This document shows, in pieces, positions 26,489-34,778 of a stretch of 64,000 nt of DNA. This DNA comes from Candidatus Gallimonas merdigallinarum (GTDB lineage Bacteria > Bacillota > Clostridia > Christensenellales > Borkfalkiaceae), in contig CAJFFP010000004.1 of assembly GCA_904373325.1 (NCBI GenBank), positions 1-64,000 of the forward strand. The letters run 5' to 3'. The notes under the pieces are model-generated. The model saw nothing but the letters and a program-made list of their open reading frames with translations, was not told the DNA's origin and searched no databases. Positions within the stretch are counted from its first letter, which is position 1, and every line of letters starts with the position of its first letter. Made by a program: the position numbers and the translations under genes.

Positions 26489-26884
26489 ATGGGTCTGTTC
26501 GATTCGATCAAAAAGGGAATTGCCGATCTGCTCGGGAAAGCCAAGGACGAGGCGGTCGAGACGGCGGTCGACGCCGCCAAGGACAAGGCGAACGACGCGA
26601 TCGATAACGCCAAAGACGCCGCCCGCGAGAAAGCGGAGGAGCGCAAACAGGAAAAAGAGCGCGCCGCCGAGGCGGAACGGAAGGCGCACGAGGAGGCGCG
26701 CGTGTGTTCGCAGTGCGGCAGACACGCCGCGCCCGAGGAAAAGTTCTGCCCCGAATGCGGCGGAAAGATCGTCGAAAAATTCCGCGTATGTTCCAAGTGC
26801 GGAAAGCGCGCGGAAGATGCGGAGAAGTTCTGCACCGAGTGCGGCGGCGAGATCGTCGAAAAGGTCGAAGAAATCAAAAATTAA
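26489..26884 (+). CDS. helical protein with two zinc ribbons
   Basis: This 131-aa protein starts with a 70-residue charged, Ala/Lys/Glu-rich amphipathic helix (KAKDEAVETAVDAAKDKAND pattern, apolipoprotein- or YtxH-like). Two four-Cys zinc ribbons follow: CSQCGR...CPECGG and CSKCGK...CTECGG. There is no signal or membrane segment. The helix probably lies on a membrane or forms a coiled coil. The role is unknown. AAAGGGGGG precedes the ATG, which lies 14 bases after the previous gene. Confidence 0.75.
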   Translation: MGLFDSIKKGIADLLGKAKDEAVETAVDAAKDKANDAIDNAKDAAREKAEERKQEKERAAEAERKAHEEARVCSQCGRHAAPEEKFCPECGGKIVEKFRVCSKCGKRAEDAEKFCTECGGEIVEKVEEIKN

Positions 26885-26952
26885 CTTTGAAATCGCAGAG
26901 GGGGCTGTGCCGCGCGGAAGGGCGGCAGGCTTTCTTTTGCTTGGGAGTTCGT

Positions 26953-27417
26953 ATGGAAAAAACAAACGCGATGCGCCTTCTGGAACGCGTCGGCGCGCCC
27001 TATACGGTGCATACCTATGCGGGCGGCGCGCTCTCCGGAACGGAGGTGGCGGCGGCGCTCGGCGAGGACGCCGCGCGCGTCTATAAAACGCTCGTCACGG
27101 TTGGATCGCCGCGGAAATATTACGTGTTCGTCATTCCCGTCGGGGCGGAGCTGGATTTGAAAAAGGCGGCGAAGGCGGCGGGGGAGAAGTCGGTGGAGAT
27201 GCTCCCGCAGAAGGAGCTGTTCCCGCTCACGGGATACGTCCACGGCGGCTGTTCGCCGCTCGGCATGAAGAAGGCGTTCCCGACCTTTGTCCACGAAACT
27301 GCCGAGGGGCAGACGATCTTTTTCAGCGGCGGAAAGGTCGGCGTGCAGATCGAAGCCGCTTTTGCGGACCTTGCAAAGGCGGTCCGTTGTACGCTCTGCG
27401 ACCTGACGCGCGCGTAA
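26953..27417 (+). CDS. ybaK: Cys-tRNA(Pro)/Cys-tRNA(Cys) deacylase YbaK
   Basis: This 154-aa protein belongs to the YbaK/ProX editing family, which hydrolyses mischarged aminoacyl-tRNA. The family layout is complete: ALSGTEVAAALGEDAARVYKTLVT with the key Lys in VYKTLV, YVFVIPVGAELDLKKAAKA, and the GGCSPLGMKKAFP glycine loop. Translation starts at ATG 26953. The ribosome site is weak (GGGAG). It is the last gene of the ppa cluster and is followed by a strong terminator. Confidence 0.88.
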   Translation: MEKTNAMRLLERVGAPYTVHTYAGGALSGTEVAAALGEDAARVYKTLVTVGSPRKYYVFVIPVGAELDLKKAAKAAGEKSVEMLPQKELFPLTGYVHGGCSPLGMKKAFPTFVHETAEGQTIFFSGGKVGVQIEAAFADLAKAVRCTLCDLTRA

Positions 27418-27463
27418 AACCGCGCCGCCATGTCCGCGGCGGCGGCGCATATTCGGAAAAACG

Positions 27464-27502
27464 GCGGGGGTATGTCCGAGGCGGACATGCTCCCGCTTTT
27501 TT
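27464..27502 (+). terminator. terminator after ybaK
   Basis: A long, nearly perfect stem (GCGGGGGTATGTCCG with GGACATGCTCCCGC) is followed by TTTTTTG. It may also stop transcription from the convergent XRE gene. Confidence 0.8.
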
Positions 27503-27528
27503 GTTTGCGGCGGGCATGGCGCGGCGCG

Positions 27529-27738
27529 TTATTCGTCTTTCAGTCCCAGAATATAGTCCGCCGAGAGGTCGAGTTCCTTGCACAGCCGCGCGAAGGTGTC
27601 GAGCTCGGGCAGCTTTTTCGTCGTCACGTACTGCGTGATCATTTCGGGCGATACGCCCACCCGCGCGGCGATCTCCGCTTTGGTCAGCGGGCAGGCGTTC
27701 AGTTCTTCTTTCAGCCGCTGTTTGATGAGTTCGGTCAT
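27529..27738 (-). CDS. small XRE-family HTH repressor
   Basis: This 69-aa protein is nothing but a Cro/CI helix-turn-helix: LTKAEIAARVGVSPEMITQY, then LPELDTFARLCKELDLSADYILGL. GAGGA precedes the ATG. It is divergent from the zinc-ribbon membrane protein gene. The shared 105-bp gap contains two near-identical palindromes, so it most likely represses itself and that gene. Confidence 0.88.
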   Translation of the reverse strand: MTELIKQRLKEELNACPLTKAEIAARVGVSPEMITQYVTTKKLPELDTFARLCKELDLSADYILGLKDE

Positions 27739-27770
27739 AGTCCTCTCATTCTCCTTTTTTTAAAAAATAT

Positions 27771-27820
27771 AACTAACAGTTAGTTTTTGCTTGACAGATA
27801 ACCAACAGTTAGCTTATAAT
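27771..27820. promoter_or_regulatory. divergent promoter with two palindromic operators
   Basis: CTAACAGTTAG (27773-27783) and CCAACAGTTAG (27802-27812) are near-identical palindromes 29 bases apart. The second lies between TTGACA (27791-27796) and TATAAT (27815-27820), an 18-base-spaced strong promoter for the plus-strand gene. Binding there would block that promoter. The divergent XRE protein is the natural ligand. Confidence 0.7.
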
Positions 27821-27843
27821 CGGAAGAAAACGAGGTGAGAGAA

Positions 27844-29211
27844 ATGATTTGCAAGAATTGCGGAAAGTCGTTTGAAGGCGACGTCTGCCCCGACTGCGGC
27901 ACGCCTGCGGACGGAACGGAGCAGGCGAACGCGCCCGCAGAAGTGCAGACGGACGGCGCGGAAGTTGTCGTAAAGAACACCAAAGTCTGCGGCAGATATT
28001 TTGCGTACCGCATTGCCGCCGCGTTCGTGTTGTTTATCGGCAGCTTTTCGCTGGCGATGTACGCGCTGACGGGGGAGAAGAGCCAGATGGCGTCGGCGGG
28101 AATGGTGAGCGGCATTGCGCTCGGTATCGCGTCCGCCATGGCTCTCGTGCTTATTTTTGTCACGCTTGCGAGCGTGAAACGCCCCGTCAGCCGAAAACTC
28201 ATGACGGCGTTGCTCGTCGTTGCCGTAATCGGTCTGTTTTACGGCGGCGTATTCGCTTCCTTCCTTTCCACCAACGGATCGGGCGGAGTGAACGTGTTCA
28301 AAATCGTTTTTACGTTTGTTACGCTCCTTCTTTCTACGGCGTTGATGAGTGCGGGCATGGGGGCGAAGAACGCGGAATCCCTTGCGCCCGTGACCCGAAC
28401 AAAACAGAAAGTCTCGTACGCCGTCAGCGGCGCAGCCGTGCTCCTCACGCTCATTCTTGCGCTCATTCCCGTGCTGAGTACGCTTGGCAATCCCCTTCGG
28501 AACGCGGATAAGATCAGCCTCGGCATGACGAAGAGCGAAGTCGTCGACATCATGGGCGAAGCGGATACGGACGGGAACGGCGCGTTCGTCTGGTATGATC
28601 GCAAGACGGCGAAAACGGCGCAGAAACTTGCCGATCTGGAAGAAGAAGTGTTGCAGGGCAACATGGACGCGATGGAAGAGATGATGAAGCTCACGGAAGA
28701 GCTGGCGTCCATGGAGGGGCAGAGCCTGACGGTCTATATCACGTCGGGAACGGTGACGGGCGTAGAGTTCAACGCCGATTCGAGCGTGACGGAGAAAAAA
28801 GCGACGACGGAAAGCACGGCGACGGTCGTCAGCCCCGGGAGCGGCGCAGACGCGACGGACGACGGGCTGACCGTGGAAGTCAACGCGGTCTATCAGGACG
28901 AGAGCTGGTCGAAAATGTACGGGGTCGTATCCATCGATAAAATGACGCTGGATCTCGCGGGCGAATGCTTTGAAATCGAGTGGAAGTATGCGTTCGGCGA
29001 CGTCAAGACGGTGAGCGGCACGTTGGAGGCGACCATCTCCGAACTCAAAGATAGCTATAAATTCCTCGCGTTGGAGCGGTACGACCGGCAGTTCGGGTAT
29101 GACGATCTGAAAGACGCCACGCAGGAGACCAAGCAGGCATACGCCGCGCTGTGCGAAAAATACGGCGTAGACAGCGAGTTTATCGGCGGAATGCTCGACG
29201 AAGAAGCGTAA
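27844..29211 (+). CDS. zinc-ribbon membrane protein with BamE/SmpA-like domain
   Basis: This 455-aa protein has an N-terminal zinc ribbon (CKNCGK...CPDCG, residues 3-19). About five membrane helices follow between residues 50 and 215. A small domain reads ISLGMTKSEVVDIMGEADT, the GMTxxEVxxxxG pattern of BamE/SmpA-type folds, at about 222-300. The C-terminal half is an unrecognised beta-rich region, probably outside the cell. I chose ATG 27844 after GAGGTGA rather than the GTG at 27835. Control by the divergent XRE gene is likely. It may be a stress or envelope sensor; the function is unknown. Confidence 0.72.
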   Translation: MICKNCGKSFEGDVCPDCGTPADGTEQANAPAEVQTDGAEVVVKNTKVCGRYFAYRIAAAFVLFIGSFSLAMYALTGEKSQMASAGMVSGIALGIASAMALVLIFVTLASVKRPVSRKLMTALLVVAVIGLFYGGVFASFLSTNGSGGVNVFKIVFTFVTLLLSTALMSAGMGAKNAESLAPVTRTKQKVSYAVSGAAVLLTLILALIPVLSTLGNPLRNADKISLGMTKSEVVDIMGEADTDGNGAFVWYDRKTAKTAQKLADLEEEVLQGNMDAMEEMMKLTEELASMEGQSLTVYITSGTVTGVEFNADSSVTEKKATTESTATVVSPGSGADATDDGLTVEVNAVYQDESWSKMYGVVSIDKMTLDLAGECFEIEWKYAFGDVKTVSGTLEATISELKDSYKFLALERYDRQFGYDDLKDATQETKQAYAALCEKYGVDSEFIGGMLDEEA

Positions 29212-29225
29212 TCCAACCAAATAAT

Positions 29226-29261
29226 GCGGGGGCGCGTCCGATTCGGACGCGCCCCCGCTTT
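29226..29261 (+). terminator. terminator after zinc-ribbon membrane protein
   Basis: A perfect 15-bp GC stem (GCGGGGGCGCGTCCG with its complement) is followed by TTTG, between convergent genes. Confidence 0.75.
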
Positions 29262-29303
29262 GCTATGAGTCAGAGACGTTTGCCGCGCTGTTTTTTAAGC
29301 GCG

Positions 29304-31580
29304 TTATGCTGCGGCGGTGAGTTTTACGGCGAGCACCGTCATGTCGTCGTCGCTTCCCTCGGCGCGGGAGAGCGCGTTTTGCAGAATGTTCTCCGCCAAT
29401 GCCTGCGGATTGAGCGGGCGGAGTTCGCTAAGATACGCGCACAGGTCCGCCGATGAGCCGAACGCGGACGTGATGCCGTCGCTCATGAATACGAGAAAAT
29501 CGTCCTCTTTGAGCGCGACGCGCATCGTCGCGGGGTGGACGGCTTCGAGCATTCCGATGGGCAGAGACTCTCCTTCCAGAATTTTCAGCTCGTCGCCCGA
29601 GATGAGGAATCCCGCGGGCGAGCCGATCTTCACCACGTCCGCGTACCCCGTATCGAGGTTGACGGCGGCGAGATCGAGGCAGGAGAACGTCTCGTCCGCC
29701 GAAAAGGCGATCAGGCTGTTTACGGTGGAGAGCACCGTTTCGGAGGGCATTTTCGCCTTGTAAAAGCTCTCCAAGAGGGAGAGCGTGCGGGCGGAGACGT
29801 CGCGCGCCTGTTCGCCGCTGCCCATGCCGTCCGAGAGGGCGACGAGGAACCGCCGCTCGTCGATGCGGAGAATGGAGTGCGTGTCGCCGCTTTGCAGTTC
29901 GCCCTGTTTTGGGCGCGCGGCGATCCCGAACGCCGCGTCGAATTTCGGCTTGCGGCGGAACACGAAACAGGCGCGCTCCGTCGTGAGGGGGATCTTTTCC
30001 GCAAGCGCAAGGGGAACGCCCAGCGTCTCGCTCGCCGTGCGGCAGACCGCCCTTGCGTCGGCGCGCTCTTCCAGCGTCATGCTCACCGTGTAGTCGTCGC
30101 CCTCGCCGTAGGTAAAGATCTCCGAACTCAAAATGCCGCGCTCCTGCAAGGCGCGGGCGAGCGCGCCCTCCTCCTCGGAAAAGGCGTACGCCTCGCTCTG
30201 CGCGAGGGCAATGTCCTTTAAAATCTCGCTCACGCCGTGCGCCTGCTGCGCCAGAAGCCTGCGCCCCTCGCGCGCCGCCTGCATCTGCGCCGCGAAACGG
30301 CTGTATTCCGCAAGTTCCTTATTGAGCGCAAACAACAGCCCCGCGGCGTTTCCGCACGAGCGGGCAAGCTCGGCGGGCAGGTCGATGAGGTTGACTTTTC
30401 CCTTCGCCATTCCCACGCGGACGAGCCGCCCGAAACTCTCCTGCGCGCCGTTTTCGCGGCACGCCTTGCCGCCTCGGCAGTTTTTGCAGAGCGTGGAGAC
30501 GAGCTTTTCGCGGATACGGCGTTCGGAATCGTCCTCGCCGCCGTCCGTCAGGAAGGCGCACTCGATCTCGCGGAAGAGCGCGGCGACTTCGTAGAGCTGT
30601 TCGCCCACGGCGCGGCGGCTGCGGTTGACGGCGATGCGCGGCAGGGCGCGTTCGCGGTAGAAGAGCAGGCTGTGCCGCGCGCTGCGGAGCCATTTTTCGG
30701 GAAGGGCGCACACGAGGACGGCGGGCAGCGCGCAGGCGAGCACGGAGAGCGCGATCGTGAGCGCGTCGGCGGCGTATGTGCCCGCAAACCACTGTTCCGC
30801 AAGGTAGACGGCAAAGACCGCCAAGGCGGAGGCTGCGCGGCCGTAGGGGGCGAAGAGGAGGGCGACGCAGCCGAACGCGGCGTAAACGGCGGCGGGGATC
30901 GCGCTCACCTGAACGGCGCACAGCGGCAGGGAGAGCACGACGGCGAAGGGAACGACGGAGGCGCGCCCCACGAGCGCGGCGGCGCCCAGCAGGGCAAGCA
31001 CGGAGACGGCGGTAAAGGCGATCCCGCCCAGCGCGTTATAAAGCCCCATGCCGAGAATGAGCCACGCAAGCCCGAGCGCGGCAAACTCTGCGCCCGAAAG
31101 GCGGCATCGGAATACGCGCGTAAAGACGGCGCGCATCGCGCATTCCGTCAGGACGGACAAAAGGACGATCGCGGCGGCGATGATCGCTTTCTGCGCGAGA
31201 ACGGGCATGGGAAAGACGGCGTATCCCGCGTGCGGGAACAGGAACACGAACGGGAGCTGCGCGACGGCGGCATAGGCGACGCGCTCATATCCCGCGCGGC
31301 GGCGGAATCGGGCGTACAGCGCGGATACGAGCAGCAGAAACGCCGCCTGCGCGATACAGCACAGCGACCCTTCGAGGGAGAGGAAGGCGGCGGAGGCAAT
31401 CGCATAGGCGGCTGCGCTTGCAAACGGATTGCGCCCGCAGGCAAGGGCGGCGTAAAAGACGGCGAAGGAGAGCGGCTCCTTCTGCGGCAGGGCGAAATTG
31501 AAAAAGAGCATACTTGCCGCCAGCGCGCAAAAGACGAGAACGCTCTTTGCGGCGGGCAGGCGCAGGGGAATGCGGCGCAT
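29304..31580 (-). CDS. spoIIE: stage II sporulation protein E (PP2C phosphatase)
   Basis: This 758-aa membrane phosphatase dephosphorylates SpoIIAA to release sigma-F in the forespore. About ten membrane helices fill residues 10-310, then a central FtsZ-interacting region. The PP2C domain is at about 540-758, with FLVALSDGMGSGEQA, TFSCLDLAAVNLDTG and DDFLVFMSDGI holding the metal-binding Asp residues. GAGGTG lies just before the ATG on the minus strand. Its presence indicates a real sporulation programme. Confidence 0.93.
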   Translation of the reverse strand: MRRIPLRLPAAKSVLVFCALAASMLFFNFALPQKEPLSFAVFYAALACGRNPFASAAAYAIASAAFLSLEGSLCCIAQAAFLLLVSALYARFRRRAGYERVAYAAVAQLPFVFLFPHAGYAVFPMPVLAQKAIIAAAIVLLSVLTECAMRAVFTRVFRCRLSGAEFAALGLAWLILGMGLYNALGGIAFTAVSVLALLGAAALVGRASVVPFAVVLSLPLCAVQVSAIPAAVYAAFGCVALLFAPYGRAASALAVFAVYLAEQWFAGTYAADALTIALSVLACALPAVLVCALPEKWLRSARHSLLFYRERALPRIAVNRSRRAVGEQLYEVAALFREIECAFLTDGGEDDSERRIREKLVSTLCKNCRGGKACRENGAQESFGRLVRVGMAKGKVNLIDLPAELARSCGNAAGLLFALNKELAEYSRFAAQMQAAREGRRLLAQQAHGVSEILKDIALAQSEAYAFSEEEGALARALQERGILSSEIFTYGEGDDYTVSMTLEERADARAVCRTASETLGVPLALAEKIPLTTERACFVFRRKPKFDAAFGIAARPKQGELQSGDTHSILRIDERRFLVALSDGMGSGEQARDVSARTLSLLESFYKAKMPSETVLSTVNSLIAFSADETFSCLDLAAVNLDTGYADVVKIGSPAGFLISGDELKILEGESLPIGMLEAVHPATMRVALKEDDFLVFMSDGITSAFGSSADLCAYLSELRPLNPQALAENILQNALSRAEGSDDDMTVLAVKLTAAA

Positions 31581-31813
31581 GGGTCACCTCGCGGATTTTT
31601 TCATTTATTATAGCCGCGCCCGCCGCGCCCGCGCGCGCGAAGAAAGGGGAAAGATGGGAAGATAGCGCGAAGGAGCGGCTCCGACGCTCGCGTTGCCGTT
31701 TGAGTTCCCGCGATTCCGTTTCCGCTCCCGCGTTCGATCCCAATCGCGTTCCCGCAGGTCGGGCGGCGGCGTTCCCGCGCCGAAAAATTTTTAAAATTTT
31801 TTTCCGAAAACTA

Positions 31814-31841
31814 TTGACAAGCGGAAAAGCCGTGGTATAAT
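31814..31841 (+). promoter_or_regulatory. strong promoter of the 0.6-kb RNA unit
   Basis: A perfect TTGACA (31814-31819), a 16-base spacer and a perfect TATAAT (31836-31841). No long ORF lies downstream. Confidence 0.8.
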
Positions 31842-31903
31842 AAAGGTACAAAAAGAAAATAACTTTCATGAAATGTTATTCAATCACAAGGAAGGACGGT
31901 CCG

Positions 31904-31915
31904 ATGAACAGGTAA
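31904..31915 (+). CDS. micro-ORF 1 (MNR)
   Basis: ATG-AAC-AGG-TAA preceded by AAGGAAGG at suitable distance. Three codons are too few for a product, but the site could load ribosomes onto the RNA. Confidence 0.25.
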   Translation: MNR

Positions 31916-32026
31916 CTGCCGAAAGGCAAATCAACCGAGACGAGCGGATGGAAAAATCCGCCGATCATAGGGGAGACACAGCGAGGCAGTAAGTCTTCCG
32001 AAAAATTCAAGAAAGGGAGGTGCGCT

Positions 32027-32065
32027 ATGTTCAGATTCATTTCCCAAGGATTGAAGATTTCGTAG
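32027..32065 (+). CDS. micro-ORF 2 (12 aa)
   Basis: Encodes MFRFISQGLKIS after a strong AGGGAGGTG. It could be a leader peptide. The upstream hairpins could control access to its ribosome site. Confidence 0.35.
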   Translation: MFRFISQGLKIS

Positions 32066-32080
32066 AAGGAGGTCAGACCA

Positions 32081-32113
32081 ATGTACAATTCCACCCGAGG
32101 GGCGGAGCTTTAA
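32081..32113 (+). CDS. micro-ORF 3 (10 aa)
   Basis: Encodes MYNSTRGAEL after a perfect AAGGAGG, only 15 bases after the stop of micro-ORF 2. The spacing and ribosome sites make chance less likely than for a random ATG. Confidence 0.35.
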   Translation: MYNSTRGAEL

Positions 32114-32434
32114 ATCGACTTCTGATCATACCGCGGCATCGTACGCTTGCCGCATGGGCAATCAGCCCGACATAGATAAAGTGGAGTCGAGAAAATCCCT
32201 CTCCCCGCCAATCAACTCTCGGCAAACGGAGAACGTGCTCTGAGGAACGGGAAGCAACGGCGTGCGACCGGTAACGCCTGCGCGGAACGGAAATCGGCAG
32301 CCGTACGGGAAGATGCAACCGGTGGCATCGGAACGCGCGGAAGCAGGAGCGCGCCGCACGCAGAGCCGCGAACGGCGGACGGCAGGCAGGGACTCTGCCC
32401 GACATCACAACTGAATACTCAATCTGCAAACACT

Positions 32435-32464
32435 CCCCCGTGCGGTTGCGCGGGGGTAACTTTT
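32435..32464 (+). terminator. terminator of the 0.6-kb RNA unit
   Basis: The stem CCCCCG/CGGGGG with a small GC-rich inner loop is followed by TAACTTTTTG. Confidence 0.75.
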
Positions 32465-32487
32465 TGCTGCGCTGCGTATTTACGCAG

Positions 32488-32515
32488 AAAAAAGCGCCGC
32501 GGATCCCGCGGCGCT
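32488..32515 (-). terminator. terminator of the ger operon
   Basis: A perfect stem AGCGCCGCGG/CCGCGGCGCT with loop GAT is followed by T-rich sequence on the minus strand, 10 bases after the gerC stop codon. Confidence 0.85.
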
Positions 32516-32524
32516 GAACCTGAT

Positions 32525-33700
32525 TTATCGCAATCCTTCGATGCGGACCCGTATCTCCGTTCCGATCTGCGAAAGGGGCTTCCATGTTCCGTACGCGGCG
32601 GCGGAGCGTCGGTACAGGGTGCGGCGCAGGTTGAAGAGGTCGCATTCGGACTGCGCGCACCGCTCCCAGAGCGAGCCGATCGCCCCGCGCAGCGCCGATT
32701 CGGCGGCGGCAAGCTCCTCCTCCGTCACGCTGTCTTTCGCCACGTTCTCAAGGGAAGAGGGTGCGTCCCGTCCCGCAAGGCGCACTTTCAGATCGACGGA
32801 GAGCGTCGCTTGGAGCGTCGGCTCCTCCGCGAGCGAAACGGAGCCGTCGTTTCTGAGCACGGCAAGCGTGATGCCGTCCGAGGGGAGCGTCCCGCCGTAG
32901 ACGTTGCCTTTCAGCAGGCTGAACGCGAACGTCTCCGCTTCCGTGAGCACGTCCGTCATCCTCCCCTGCGAAAACACAGCCGTCTGTTCCGCGCTGAAAA
33001 TCATTTCCTGCCCGCTCTGTCCGCCCGCCGCGCCCTGTCCGCCTGCCGCATTCTGTCCGCCCGAGCCGCCCTGCGCGCCGCTCTGGCTTGACATGCGCAC
33101 ATAGGGCATATACCCGCTCGCGCTCCTGCCGTAGTATCCGATCGCGAATTCGCGGAGCGTCGTCGTCATCACCCGCCCCGACTTTTTCGCCGCGTCCGAA
33201 AAGAGTTTTTCCAACGCGAGGGAGGAGGCGTCGTCGATGGCGCTCGTCGCTTTGAGCGTTTCGGCGGCAGTCCCTTCGCACACGGCGAGCAGGCAGGAGT
33301 CGGGCGCGTACTCGTTGCGCAGGAAGAAGTCGAGCGCGTCGAAGGCGTTCGCCCGCGCCGCCTCTTCGCCGAGCAGGACGAGGTCGCAGAACACGAGTTT
33401 CGGCACCCAGCCCGTCTTGGCGTAGATCGCGGAGATACAGTCGGAGACGGTCGCGCCCTGCCCCTCGATCTCCACGCTCGACGTGCCGCCCGTCGTGCGG
33501 TCGCTTCCCTTGGGCACGGCGATCTGCGCCGTGAGCGAAAATCCGTCCGCCGTGCGGTCAATGCCCGCGGCGAGAATGATCGCCGTTTTCTGAATATCCA
33601 CCAGCCCGAAATCGTTGGAAAAAAAGGTGATCGCAACGATCGCCGCCAGAATGATCCACAGTTTCATGGGAAAAGAGCGCAAAAAGCGTTTAGCGCGCAT
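32525..33700 (-). CDS. gerC: spore germination receptor subunit C (GerAC family)
   Basis: This 391-aa C subunit of the germinant receptor is normally a lipoprotein on the outer face of the spore inner membrane. Family features are VDIQKTAIILAAGIDRT after a membrane helix and the KTGWVPKLVFCDLVLLGEE segment. Odd points: the N-terminal helix lacks a lipobox Cys, so it may stay membrane-anchored, and a Gly/Gln/Ala-rich insert (GAQGGSGGQNAAGGQGAAGG) lies at about 209. AGGAGGG precedes the ATG, and the gene overlaps the end of gerB by 11 bases. Confidence 0.9.
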   Translation of the reverse strand: MRAKRFLRSFPMKLWIILAAIVAITFFSNDFGLVDIQKTAIILAAGIDRTADGFSLTAQIAVPKGSDRTTGGTSSVEIEGQGATVSDCISAIYAKTGWVPKLVFCDLVLLGEEAARANAFDALDFFLRNEYAPDSCLLAVCEGTAAETLKATSAIDDASSLALEKLFSDAAKKSGRVMTTTLREFAIGYYGRSASGYMPYVRMSSQSGAQGGSGGQNAAGGQGAAGGQSGQEMIFSAEQTAVFSQGRMTDVLTEAETFAFSLLKGNVYGGTLPSDGITLAVLRNDGSVSLAEEPTLQATLSVDLKVRLAGRDAPSSLENVAKDSVTEEELAAAESALRGAIGSLWERCAQSECDLFNLRRTLYRRSAAAYGTWKPLSQIGTEIRVRIEGLR

Positions 33701-34778
33701 GGCGTTCCCTCCTTTTGTTTAAGACGGGCGAGAGCGCGAGCAGCAGCAGGGGCGCGCCCGCGGCAAATACGGGAAAGATCCAGAACGCCCGCTGCGTGAT
33801 CGCCGAAACGGTTGCCGACGGCACGAAGTTGAACGCGAGCATGAGCGCGAGGAGCGCGGCGTTGAACGCGGTCGAGAGCGTGGGCGCAAGGACGCGGCGA
33901 TGCCCGAACGCGTCCGTCAGGGCGTCCACCGCCGCCTGTACGGGCATCGCCGTATAGAACGCCATCACGAACGCGATCGCAAAGATAAAGAGGTAGTCGA
34001 TGCGCCCCATCGCGGTAATGCCCGAAAAGTATTTGCTCATGTGCGCGAAGGCGAAGAGCTGCGTCACGGCGATCTCCGCAAAGATCCCGTAATATACGGC
34101 GAGGAAAAAGAGGAGCAAAATTCCGCCGCCCAGATAGCACAGAGCGCCCTTCCATGCAAGCCCCTTGCGGTAGGGGAATTTCCCGACGAGGGGAAGAAGG
34201 AGCGCCGCGTCGAAAAACCAGCCCGCCGTGTAGGCGACGCCCCGTCCGAATCCGCCCGCGCCCGCCGCGCCGACGGGCAGGAGCGCGCCGAAATCGGCGT
34301 TCCCGACGGATAAAAGGAGTACGCCCAGAATCCCGACGAGGAAGAGGGGCGCGAGCATATCCCACACCCTGCCCAGCGAGGCGAGCGGCTTGGCGCAGAG
34401 ATACGCCGCGAACAGGAAGAAGGGCGCGAACGCGACGTACGAGGGCAGCGTGTCGTAGAAGATGCTCTGCACGAGAATTTTCTGTTCCACGAGCGGGACG
34501 AACGCGGCGAAGAGCAGGAACGCCGCAAACAAAACGCAAGCCGCTTTGGCGAAAAATCCCCCGACCATGTCCGAGAGCATACCGTACACGGTGCGCCCGT
34601 TTCGGGCAAGGAGCAGGACGGCGAACACGAGCGCAGACTGCGCGAGGATTTGCAAGGCGACGGGCAGGAGCAGGTCGTTTGCCGTCTGCGCGACGAGCTG
34701 CGAGGGCATGAGCACGAGTTTCCCCGCGGGCGCGACGGCGGCGAGGAAAAAGCAGATCTGCCTTGCGGAGAGTTTCAT
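33690..34778 (-). CDS. gerB: spore germination receptor subunit B (GerAB family permease)
   Basis: This 362-aa integral membrane protein of the APC-like GerAB family has about ten helices. It is thought to bind the germinant amino acid or sugar and to trigger ion release. AGGAGG lies 5 bases before the ATG. It overlaps gerA by 4 bases (ATGA) and gerC by 11, so the three receptor subunits are translationally coupled. Confidence 0.9.
   Translation of the reverse strand: MKLSARQICFFLAAVAPAGKLVLMPSQLVAQTANDLLLPVALQILAQSALVFAVLLLARNGRTVYGMLSDMVGGFFAKAACVLFAAFLLFAAFVPLVEQKILVQSIFYDTLPSYVAFAPFFLFAAYLCAKPLASLGRVWDMLAPLFLVGILGVLLLSVGNADFGALLPVGAAGAGGFGRGVAYTAGWFFDAALLLPLVGKFPYRKGLAWKGALCYLGGGILLLFFLAVYYGIFAEIAVTQLFAFAHMSKYFSGITAMGRIDYLFIFAIAFVMAFYTAMPVQAAVDALTDAFGHRRVLAPTLSTAFNAALLALMLAFNFVPSATVSAITQRAFWIFPVFAAGAPLLLLALSPVLNKRRERHAR

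Larger units (their letters stand above)
31849..32464 (+). ncRNA. candidate large structured RNA, about 0.6 kb, family unknown
   Basis: Transcription from the consensus promoter would run about 615 bases to a terminator at 32435-32464 without any normal-sized plus-strand gene. The sequence is full of short hairpins: AATAAC/GTTATT near the 5' end, TGCC-GAAA-GGCA with a GNRA tetraloop, GCGGAT/ATCCGC, GCGGCA/TGCCGC, GGGC/GCCC, GATGC/GCATC and GGCAG/CTGCC. CTGCC near 31916 could alternatively pair with GGCAG near 31985. Three tiny ORFs with strong ribosome sites lie in its first 270 bases. It resembles in scale, but I cannot assign it to, known large bacterial RNAs such as OLE or ROOL. It is flanked by spoIIE and the ger operon, both pointing away or convergent. 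Confidence 0.6.

Noticed and set aside
30237..31613. Long open frames opposite spoIIE, gltB, pheT and pflB
   Set aside because: GC-rich genes leave long antisense frames open. Compositions are Arg/Ala/Pro-rich with no family motifs, while the sense strand has clear domains.
31876..32660. Minus-strand open frames across the 0.6-kb RNA unit
   Set aside because: They have no ribosome sites, one runs into gerC antisense, and the region has a strong plus-strand promoter and terminator instead.
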